From the NCBI GenBank assembly GCA_011682695.1, contig JAACED010000019.1:1-45617 (forward strand): a DNA stretch of 45,617 bases. The letters are read 5' to 3'. The stretch's first letter is position 1. Each line of letters opens with the position of its first letter. Positions 9,019-15,602 of the stretch are shown here, in pieces. The notes under the pieces were generated by a model that saw only the letters and a list, made by a program, of their open reading frames with translations, ran no database searches and had not been told where the DNA came from. Origin of the DNA: Gammaproteobacteria bacterium (GTDB lineage: Bacteria; Actinomycetota; Acidimicrobiia; Spongiisociales; UBA4744). The translations under genes were made by a program, and so were the position numbers.

Positions 9019-9498
9019 TCAGTCGCCATCGAACGGACGGATTCCTGCGACGACGACCGTGAAGACGCCGCCGGGCGCCTCATAGGAGATATCATCACCG
9101 ACGGCAGCGCCCAGGAGCGCTGTACCGAGAGGGCCACCGGGAGAGGCGAGGAATACTCCGGGAATCTTGTTCTCCGGCGTTGCGATGAAGTACTCGGTTT
9201 GGTCGCCGTCTTCGTCGACGACGGTGACCAGCGAGCCGATCTCCACCTTGTCGGTGGCTCCGACTTCATGAACCTCGGCGTGGTCGAGGATCTGGCGGAT
9301 TTTTCGGATCCGGGCCTCCATCATCCCCTGCTCGTTCTTGGCGGCGTCATAGTCTGCGTTCTCTCTGATGTCCCCGTGAGAGCGCGCTTCCGCGATGCGT
9401 TCCGAAGCGTCGAGGCGGCCTTCACCTTCGAGGTGGTGCAGTTCGTCGAGGAGCTTGCGGTGAGCCGCCGGCGTGAGCCAGATTGTTTCGCCCGTCAT
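9019..9498 (-). CDS. greA: Transcription elongation factor GreA
   Basis: The protein is 159 residues, standard GreA size. It has an N-terminal coiled-coil domain (WLTPAAHRKLLDELHHLEGE, then ARSHGDIRENADYDAAKNEQ, which carries the acidic tip residues) and a C-terminal FKBP-like domain (PGGPLGTALLGAAVGDDISYEAPGG). GreA stimulates RNA polymerase to cleave backtracked transcripts. The open frame extends upstream to 9768, but the ATG at 9498 starts the family sequence and has TATGCT 8 nt before it. It is divergent from the EamA gene. Confidence 0.95.
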   Translation of the reverse strand: MTGETIWLTPAAHRKLLDELHHLEGEGRLDASERIAEARSHGDIRENADYDAAKNEQGMMEARIRKIRQILDHAEVHEVGATDKVEIGSLVTVVDEDGDQTEYFIATPENKIPGVFLASPGGPLGTALLGAAVGDDISYEAPGGVFTVVVAGIRPFDGD

Positions 9499-9506
9499 GG
9501 CCGGGC

Positions 9507-9512
9507 AGCATA
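9507..9512 (-). promoter_or_regulatory. -10 hexamer of leaderless greA promoter
   Basis: TATGCT on the minus strand, 8 nt from the greA ATG at 9498. It rules out the longer upstream reading frame as the protein start. Confidence 0.6.
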
Positions 9513-9517
9513 GCGAG

Positions 9518-10414
9518 ATGCAAACGGTACCGATGAGGCGCTCTGCGCTTTGGTTTGCGCTCTCCGCCGCCCTGCTGTGGGGTGTGAGCGGCACCGTTGC
9601 GGCAGATGTGTTCGACAAGGTGCCGCCTCCTCGTGTCGCGGAGGTGCGGGCTCTTGTGGCGGCACTGTTCCTCGTTCCGTATGCGGGCTTACGAGGACGG
9701 CTCCGGACCGACGGCAACGGATGGTGGCTGATCCTGTTCGGGCTCACTCTCGCAGCGGTGCATGTCACGTACTACTGGGCCATCGACGGTCTGGGCGTCG
9801 GCCCGGGCGTGACCGTGCAGTTCTTGGCTCCGATCGTCGTGCTCATCTGGATGCGCTTCGCGAAGCGTCACCACGTTGCTTTCGGTGTCTGGGTCGCGGC
9901 CGTTGGAGCCGTCGGTGGCCTGGTGATGGTGACACGTGCCTGGGAGGCCATCTCGGTGAACGGGTGGGCGCTTGGAGCCGGACTTGCATCCGCGCTCACG
10001 TTCGCGACGTACCTGCTGATGGGGGAATGGCTTGGGCACCGCATCGGTGCGGTCACGACGCTCACCTACGGATTTGTCGTCGCGGCCGTGTTCTGGCTTG
10101 TGGTCCAGCCGCTGTGGACGTTCCCTCGGGGCCTGGAGGCAAAGGATATCTCCGAGCTCGTCTGGGTTGGCCTTGGAGGCACCATGGTCCCGTTTCTGCT
10201 GGAGATGGCGGCGCTCCGAAGAGCTGCCGCAGCCGTGGTGGGCCTGGTTGCGACGGTTGAGCCGGTCATCGCCGCCGTGACGGCGTGGATTCTCCTGAGT
10301 CAGGCCTTGACGTTGGTGCAGATCGTTGGTGGGGCCGCCGTGCTCGGCGCGGTCCTGCTGGTTCAGCGCCAGGGGGTTGCCGAGATCGAGGCTCCGATGC
10401 AGCCGGGACGATGA
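9518..10414 (+). CDS. EamA/DMT-family transporter
   Basis: About 298 residues with ten predicted membrane helices in two EamA repeats. The first repeat begins ALWFALSAALLWGVSGTVAAD; the second covers VNGWALGAGLASALTFATYLLMGEWLG to the end and includes ATVEPVIAAVTAWILLSQAL, a typical EamA motif. Such proteins export amino acids or other metabolites; the substrate cannot be read here. The start is uncertain: ATG 9518 and ATG 9533 are both possible, and neither has a clear Shine-Dalgarno or -10 hexamer. An in-frame GTG at 9473 lies inside greA and is less likely. Confidence 0.88.
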   Translation: MQTVPMRRSALWFALSAALLWGVSGTVAADVFDKVPPPRVAEVRALVAALFLVPYAGLRGRLRTDGNGWWLILFGLTLAAVHVTYYWAIDGLGVGPGVTVQFLAPIVVLIWMRFAKRHHVAFGVWVAAVGAVGGLVMVTRAWEAISVNGWALGAGLASALTFATYLLMGEWLGHRIGAVTTLTYGFVVAAVFWLVVQPLWTFPRGLEAKDISELVWVGLGGTMVPFLLEMAALRRAAAAVVGLVATVEPVIAAVTAWILLSQALTLVQIVGGAAVLGAVLLVQRQGVAEIEAPMQPGR

Positions 10415-10435
10415 ATGCCGGCGACGAGTTTTCAG

Positions 10436-10570
10436 TTGTCAGTCATCGGTCATCAGTCATCGGTAAGACACGCGACCACCCGTAGTTCGTAACTGTCGAC
10501 CGGCTGTTGACTGACGACCGACTGTTGACTGACGACCGGCTGACGGCTGCCGGCTGTCTGCCAGACTGAC
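10436..10570. repeat. Short direct-repeat cluster upstream of selD
   Basis: CAGTCATCGGT occurs twice near 10440-10475. CTGTTGACTGACGACCG occurs twice, at 10504-10520 and 10522-10538, followed by a partial third unit. The two halves are partly complementary, so the region could fold. No gene is present. Confidence 0.6.
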
Positions 10571-10588
10571 GGCCTAGGGAGGTGACAC

Positions 10589-11638
10589 GTGACGGAGAAA
10601 CTGACTGCCTTCTCGCACGGCAGCGGCTGAGCATGCAAGCTCGGTCCTGACGAGCTGGCGCAGGTCCTGCGCCGATTGCACAACCACCCGGTGACCTTCC
10701 ATCCGGACCTGGTCGTCGGGTTGCATCTGGCCGATGACGCCGGCGTGTTTCGCATGTCCGACGGCACGCTGTTGCTGCAGACCGTCGACTATTTCACGCC
10801 CGTCGTCGACGACGCCTTCGACTGGGGGCGCATCGCCGCGTCCAACGCGCTGTCCGACATCTACGCCATGGGCGGGACTCCGCTCACCGCCATGCAGATC
10901 ATCGGCTGGCCTCGGAAGGGGCTGTCCTTCGACGTCCTCGACGAGGTGATCGCCGGCGGGGCCGAGATTCTGCAGCAGGCGGGGTGCGTCCTCATTGGGG
11001 GGCATTCGGTCGATGATCCCGAGCCCAAGTATGGGTTCGCGGTGAGTGGTACCGTCGAAGAGAAGAACCTCGTGATGAATCGAGGGGCGCAGCCCGGCGA
11101 TGCGCTCCTGCTGACCAAGCCGTTGGGCACCGGTGTGATCGCTACCGCGCTCAAGGCTGGCCGTGCTCCGGAGGATGTCGTATCCCGGGCCGTTGCCACG
11201 ATGGTGACGCTCAACGACGGCGCGGCGAAGGCGATGAACCGTGTTGGCGTCCATGCAGGCACCGATGTGACCGGCTTCGGACTACTGGGACACCTTTCCG
11301 AGATGCTCATGGCATCGAAGGTGGGGGCAAGGATCCGCGTCGCCGACGTTCCATTGATGGACGGACTTTGGCCGTTGGCCGAGGCGGGCTTGTTCTCCGC
11401 CGGGAGTGCCAGGAATCTGCGTGCCGTTCGTCCGACGGTGGTGGCCGAAGGGGTCGACGACACGAGTATCCGGATTCTCGCCGACGCCCAAACGAGCGGC
11501 GGGCTGCTCGTGGCAGTTCCGCCCGAGCATCTCGACGCGATGCTCGACGCTCTTGTCGAGGAGCGCACGCCGGTCGCGGCCGTGGTCGGGGAGATCATCG
11601 AGGACGACTGCGCATCGATCGTGGTGACCGGGTCTTGA
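10589..11638 (+). CDS. selD: Selenide,water dikinase with in-frame UGA-encoded selenocysteine
   Basis: SelD makes selenophosphate from selenide and ATP for Sec-tRNA and selenouridine synthesis. From the GTG at 10589 (GGAGGT 5 nt upstream), codon 14 is TGA (10628-10630) inside HGSGUACKLGPDEL, exactly at the catalytic Cys/Sec position (YSHGAGCGCK in E. coli). The catalytic Lys follows three residues later. Downstream blocks are canonical: DDAGVF, TVDYFTPVVDDAFDWGRIAA, SDIYAMGG, GGHSVDDPEPKYG, DVTGFGLLGHL and DAQTSGGLL. Reading through gives 349 residues, full family length. It heads an operon whose next gene overlaps its stop. A gene caller would start too late and lose the active site. Confidence 0.95.
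10638..10656 (+). promoter_or_regulatory. Candidate bacterial SECIS hairpin 1
   Basis: A perfect 6-bp stem, AGCTCG/CGAGCT, with a 7-nt loop starting GUC, 13 nt from UGA to loop. A bacterial SECIS element immediately downstream of UGA recruits SelB. Confidence 0.6.
10657..10673 (+). promoter_or_regulatory. Candidate bacterial SECIS hairpin 2
   Basis: A perfect 7-bp stem, GGCGCAG/CTGCGCC, with loop GTC, 33 nt from UGA to loop. The apical GCAGGUCCUGC closely resembles the GCAGGUCUGC of the E. coli fdhF SECIS. It directly abuts hairpin 1 without overlapping it. Confidence 0.6.
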
Positions 11639-12820
11639 ACCGAGAATCGCTGCAGGGTCATCAGGAATGGGTGCTGGCGATTGCAGTAGGGCTGGTGATG
11701 ACGGGTGCGAGTCTCGTCGCGCCGATCCTGCCCCTTTACGCCCTCGAGTTCGGTGTCAGCTACACGGCGGCCGGGGCCCTCATCACCGGATTCGCCGTGG
11801 CAAGGCTGTCGTTCGACATGATCGGTGGTGTGGCCGGCGATCGGTTCGGCGCCCGTCGCGTCACGATGAGTGGTGCGTTGCTCATCGCGGTCGCCGGTGT
11901 CACTGCAGCGCTGGCACCCACGTATTGGGTGCTGCTCCTGTCCCGATTCATCGAAGGCGTTGGATCGGCGCTGTTCGCCACATCGGCGTTCCAGTTCCTC
12001 GTGCAGATCACCGAGCGGTCCCGGCTCGGTCGCGCAACGGCGCTCTACCAGACCGGAATGCTGGTGGGCTTTGCCATCGGTCCGTTCGCCGGCGGCTACC
12101 TCGCCGAACTCGGCGACTTCAGGACGCCGTTCTGGGCGTACGCGGCGTTCGGAGTGCTGGTTGCCGCCATCTCCAGGATCTTCATCACCGATATCCCCTC
12201 TTCTGGGAGGACGATCGGGGAGGTGTTTCGTGCCGCAGGCAGTCTTCTGCGCAAGCGTGAGATTCGTGTCCTGGCGTTGGTTGCGTTCTCGCTGTTCATC
12301 ATGCGGTCCGGAGCACGGATCACCCTGTTCCCTCTCTACGGCAACAAGGTCGTTGGCCTGGACCTCGATCGGCATGATTCTCAGTGTGTCGGCCATCACC
12401 AACCTGTTCGTCGTCAACTTCGCAGGGCGGATGGTCGACAGGATCGGGAGGAAGCCCGTTGCGATTCTGGGGTTGGTCCTGTCGGCGCTCGCGACGGCGG
12501 CCTACGGGCTGTTCGGCACGTTTGTCTCTTTGATGATCGTTTCGGCGTTTTTCGGGATCGCCTCGGGGATCGCTTCGATTCCGCCGCCGACGATGGTCGG
12601 CGACCTCGCTCCCGAAGGGCTCGAGGGATCCGCAGTCGGCTTGTACAGAATGGCGGGCGACCTGGGGTTTGTCGTCGGCCCCCTCTTGGTGGGGGCGATC
12701 GCCGACACCGGAGCGTTCTCCGTTGGTTTCGCGGTCAGTGGCGCGATACTGCTGGTGGCCGCCGGTGCGATGCTCACCATCGGTGAGACCGGTAGGAAGC
12801 TCGGAAAGGTTTCGTCGTGA
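11635..12820 (+). pseudogene. MFS transporter with a single frameshift near 12360
   Basis: The first half (membrane helices 1 to about 7) reads from a TTG that overlaps the selD stop (TTGA) to about 12360. It shows MFS loop motifs such as GGVAGDRFGARRV and LLLSRFIEGVGSALF. The second half, SIGMILSVSAITNLFVVNFAGRMVDRIGRK onward in two blocks, is in the +1 frame and ends at 12820. Removing one G from the GG at 12360-12361 restores VVGL-TSIGMIL and about 394 residues. It may be a sequencing error rather than a dead gene, since both halves look well conserved. The substrate is unknown. It overlaps the ferredoxin start (GTGA). Confidence 0.82.
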
Positions 12821-13230
12821 CGAGACTCGACAAGATCGCAGGGGCGCTCTCGATCGGAGGATTGCAGCGGCACATCTTTCTCTGTGCGCAGCAGGCCATG
12901 CCTCGCTGCTCGACCTTCAAAGAGAGCGCCGACGTATGGCGCTCTCTGAAGAAACGACTCAAGGAACTCGACCTTGCCGGCGCTCCCGCTTCGTGGCGTG
13001 GTGACCTCAGTGTCGAACCCGATACTCCTCGGGGCCCCGGCACGGTATTGCGCTCGAAGGTTGACTGCTTTCGCATCTGTGAGCAGGGGCCGATCGCCGT
13101 CGTCTACCCGGAGGGAACCTGGTATCGGTCCGTCACGGTCGAGGTGATGGAGCGCATCGTCACCGAGCATCTAATCGGCGGCGTTCCAGTGGAGGAGTTC
13201 GTATTCGCGACCGATCGACTGGAAGGGTGA
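12817..13230 (+). CDS. Thioredoxin-like [2Fe-2S] ferredoxin
   Basis: The 137-residue protein carries the four cysteines of the thioredoxin-fold (Shethna-type) ferredoxins: Cys23 and Cys31 in HIFLCAQQAMPRC, then Cys84 and Cys88 in VDCFRICEQGPIAVVYPEG. The latter segment and the following TWYRSV and EHLIGG are hallmark sequences of the family. It should carry one [2Fe-2S] cluster and act as a soluble electron carrier. Its GTG overlaps the MFS stop by four bases and it sits third in the selD operon, but no redox partner enzyme is adjacent. Confidence 0.88.
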   Translation: MTRLDKIAGALSIGGLQRHIFLCAQQAMPRCSTFKESADVWRSLKKRLKELDLAGAPASWRGDLSVEPDTPRGPGTVLRSKVDCFRICEQGPIAVVYPEGTWYRSVTVEVMERIVTEHLIGGVPVEEFVFATDRLEG

Positions 13231-13231
13231 C

Positions 13232-14143
13232 GTGAAGCTGTTGAGAAACCTTGGTCTTGGATGGCTGGCCTGGCGTCTACTCGGTCCCGACACGCCCCCG
13301 CGCTACACCGGGACACAGCGACACCCGTTGCCCCTGCCGGGCCGGACGGTGTTCGTGGGTGATCGGGAGGTGTTCGTTCGGGAGACCGGACCGGGCGATG
13401 CTCCGGCGCTGGTGTTGTTGCACGGCCTCGGACTCGATTCGATGCTGGCGTGGTACCGGCTCATTCCGTTGCTCGCCGAGCGGTTTCGGATCGTGTCCAT
13501 CGATCTGCACGGTGCCGGCAAGACCGACAGGGGACGTGACGCGTTCGAGATCGCCGATATGGCGGACCAGGTGGCAGGTGCTCTGGGCGCTCTCGGCATC
13601 GGCCAGGCAACGGTGGCCGGCTATTCGATGGGCGGCGCCGTCGCCCAGGAACTCGCCCACCGGCATCCGCACCTCGTCGAGCGGTTGGTACTCATCGCTA
13701 CGCTCGCCCATCACCCGCCGGCGTGGCGCTGGGGACGCACGGTCATAGGGGTGATCGGCCGGGCACTCGAGCGGGTCAGCAGGGTCGAGGTGTCGTGGGT
13801 CTGGTACCGGTACCTGCTGTGGGTCGGTGCGGCCGACCAGAGCAGCGAGCGCTGGCTGTGGGAGACCCGCATGAACCGTGATCCGGAGGTGCAGTACCGA
13901 TCGATGTTCGCGCTGTTGCGTTTCGACAGTCGGCGGTGGCTGGGACGGCTGAACGTTCCCGCGTTGGTAATTATCCCGCTGTCGGACCAGCTGGTACTGC
14001 CGGCATGGCAGCGAGAAATGGCGGCACTCTTGCGGGATTCGACGGTGGTGGAGGTGCCCGGCGCACGCCACGAGCTGCCGATGACCCATCCCGATCAGAT
14101 CGCCGAAGCGGTCGGGAAGTTCGCCGCGGCTCGGCGATCGTAG
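13232..14143 (+). CDS. Alpha/beta-fold hydrolase
   Basis: The 303-residue protein has an N-terminal amphipathic segment (MKLLRNLGLGWLAWRLL), then a standard alpha/beta-hydrolase core. Visible elements are the oxyanion motif LLHGLGLDS, the nucleophile elbow GYSMGG (Ser about 132), a probable acid at PLSDQLVLP, and the catalytic His in GARHELPMTHPDQI. The family includes lipases, esterases and C-C hydrolases; nothing narrows the substrate. It starts one base after the ferredoxin stop and ends the selD operon, just before a strong inverted repeat. Confidence 0.88.
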   Translation: MKLLRNLGLGWLAWRLLGPDTPPRYTGTQRHPLPLPGRTVFVGDREVFVRETGPGDAPALVLLHGLGLDSMLAWYRLIPLLAERFRIVSIDLHGAGKTDRGRDAFEIADMADQVAGALGALGIGQATVAGYSMGGAVAQELAHRHPHLVERLVLIATLAHHPPAWRWGRTVIGVIGRALERVSRVEVSWVWYRYLLWVGAADQSSERWLWETRMNRDPEVQYRSMFALLRFDSRRWLGRLNVPALVIIPLSDQLVLPAWQREMAALLRDSTVVEVPGARHELPMTHPDQIAEAVGKFAAARRS

Positions 14144-14172
14144 GTCTTCTCGCCGGCCCCACAGAGATTCCC

Positions 14173-14221
14173 AGTCTCGTCTCTGCCGGCAGCACTATTT
14201 GTGGCCGGCAGAGACGAGACT
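14173..14221. terminator. Bidirectional terminator, perfect 18-bp stem
   Basis: AGTCTCGTCTCTGCCGGC at 14173-14190 is perfectly complementary to 14204-14221 across a 13-nt loop that can form three more pairs. It lies between convergent genes (hydrolase and acyl-CoA dehydrogenase), ending 3 nt from the latter's stop codon. Confidence 0.8.
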
Positions 14222-14224
14222 GCG

Positions 14225-15370
14225 TCAACGACCGAGAAGCTTGGCCATTACGACCCGCTGGATCTGGTTGGTGCCTTCGTAGATCTGGGTGATCTTGGCG
14301 TCGCGCATCATGCGCTCGGCCGGGTAGTCCCTCACGTACCCGTAGCCACCAAGTATCTGCACCGCATCGGTGGTGACGTACATCGCGGTGTCCGATGCGA
14401 ACGCCTTCGCGGCTGCGGCCACGTAGGTGAGTTGTGCATCCTTGCGGTCGATCATCGCATGCGCCTCATACACGAGATGCCGCGCCGCTCTCGTCTTCAT
14501 GTCCATGTCGGCGAGCATGAATCCGATCGCCTGGTTGTCGATGATGCGACGGCCGAACTGCTTGCGCTCCTTGGCGTAGTCGCGGGCAAGCTCGAACGCG
14601 CCTTGGGCGATGCCGAGCGCCTGGGCGGCGATGCCCGGACGTGAACGGTCCAGCGTCATCATGGCGATCTTGAATCCCTCGCCCTCTTCGCCAACCAGGT
14701 TCTCTCCAGGGATACGTACATCGTCGAGGGTCAGTTCCCCGGTCGGGGAGCCGTGCAACCCCATCTTGTGCTCATACCTCGTGACTTCGAACCCGGGCGT
14801 GTCGGCGGGGACGATGAAACACGATATGCCGCGATGGCCGGCATCGGGGTTGGTCTTGGCGAAGATCGTATAGACGGTGGCGACCCCGGCGTTGGAGATG
14901 AAGCGCTTGCCGCCGTTGATCACCCACTCGTCGCCATCGCGGACGGCCTTCGTCCGCATCGCTGCGACATCCGAACCCGCCTCGGGTTCGGTGAGCCCGT
15001 ATGCGGCCTGTTCTTCGCCGACGATGATCTTCGGGATCCATGCGAGCTTCTGGTCGGAGGTGCCTCTGAGCAGGACCGGGATCATGCCCAGCTTGTTGAG
15101 CAGCGGGATCATCACGGCGGATGCACTGACCCGGGACATCTCTTCGACGAGGATTGCCTGCGTGATCGAGTCGGCTCCGGCGCCGCCGGCATCCTCCGGA
15201 AACATCACGGACAGAAGGTCGGCCTTGACCATCTCCTCGTGGAGGTCGGCCGGGTACTCGTCCGTTGCGTCGATCTCCTCGGCGCGAGGAGCGATCTTGT
15301 CCTCGGAGAACTGCCGGACCATCGCCCGGAAGTCGTCGTGGACGTCAGACAGCTGATATGGGTCGTTCAC
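14225..15370 (-). CDS. Acyl-CoA dehydrogenase
   Basis: The 381-residue flavoprotein shows the family signatures: AAYGLTEPEAGSDVAAMRTKA (FAD/acyl-CoA loop, given here at its limit), WVINGGKRFISNAG, ERKQFGRRI and, near the C-terminus, QILGGYGYVRDYPAERMMRDAKI plus IYEGTNQIQ. The latter contains the usual catalytic-base Glu of short-chain enzymes. It oxidises acyl-CoA to enoyl-CoA and passes electrons to ETF. The GTG at 15370 has AAGGAGA 5 nt upstream and overlaps the stop of the 31-residue peptide gene, which implies coupled translation. A longer reading frame upstream is that peptide gene in another frame. Confidence 0.92.
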   Translation of the reverse strand: MNDPYQLSDVHDDFRAMVRQFSEDKIAPRAEEIDATDEYPADLHEEMVKADLLSVMFPEDAGGAGADSITQAILVEEMSRVSASAVMIPLLNKLGMIPVLLRGTSDQKLAWIPKIIVGEEQAAYGLTEPEAGSDVAAMRTKAVRDGDEWVINGGKRFISNAGVATVYTIFAKTNPDAGHRGISCFIVPADTPGFEVTRYEHKMGLHGSPTGELTLDDVRIPGENLVGEEGEGFKIAMMTLDRSRPGIAAQALGIAQGAFELARDYAKERKQFGRRIIDNQAIGFMLADMDMKTRAARHLVYEAHAMIDRKDAQLTYVAAAAKAFASDTAMYVTTDAVQILGGYGYVRDYPAERMMRDAKITQIYEGTNQIQRVVMAKLLGR

Positions 15371-15462
15371 GATGTCTCCTTGGTGCACGTCACGATTCCG
15401 GCCTGTTTGGCCAGCCAAACGCCGACGCCGATCAGAACGAGGAGGAACAGCAGCTTCTTCAT
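15367..15462 (-). CDS. 31-residue single-span membrane peptide
   Basis: A short frame starting MKKLLFLLVLIGVGVWLAKQ encodes one hydrophobic helix with a basic N-terminus and a short polar tail containing one Cys. Its TGA overlaps the acyl-CoA dehydrogenase GTG by four bases (GTGA). A GAAAGG ribosome-binding site lies about 8 nt before the ATG, and a TATGAT -10 hexamer lies at 15488-15493. These signals together argue that it is real despite its size. It may act as a membrane anchor or merely as a translational leader for the dehydrogenase; no function is known. Confidence 0.7.
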   Translation of the reverse strand: MKKLLFLLVLIGVGVWLAKQAGIVTCTKETS

Positions 15463-15487
15463 GGAGAACGCCTTTCTCTCGGGGTGC

Positions 15488-15493
15488 ATCATA
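15488..15493 (-). promoter_or_regulatory. -10 hexamer of peptide/acyl-CoA dehydrogenase operon
   Basis: TATGAT on the minus strand, about 25 nt before the peptide ATG, with a GAAAGG ribosome-binding site in between. Confidence 0.5.
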
Positions 15494-15547
15494 GAGCTTG
15501 CATCCGCTTGCCCGACCGACGCACTCCGGCCCCTTTTGGCCAACGTA

Positions 15548-15587
15548 CCCGAGCGCCGGGCCCAGGTGTCGGGTATCGGCGCTCGGG
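15548..15587. terminator. Terminator hairpin after penicillin-acylase gene
   Basis: CCCGAGCGCCG (15548-15558) pairs perfectly with CGGCGCTCGGG (15577-15587). It lies just downstream of the minus-strand acylase stop. No T-run follows on either side. Confidence 0.65.
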
Positions 15588-15602
15588 ATTCGTGTCTCGT
15601 CG

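Noticed and set aside
10628-10630. TGA in selD as a pseudogene stop
   Set aside because: It sits exactly at the known Sec/Cys site, with SECIS-like hairpins after it and full conservation downstream.
10676-11638. SelD starting at an ATG-like codon after the TGA
   Set aside because: This form would lack the catalytic residue and Lys; the upstream frame reads perfectly through the TGA.
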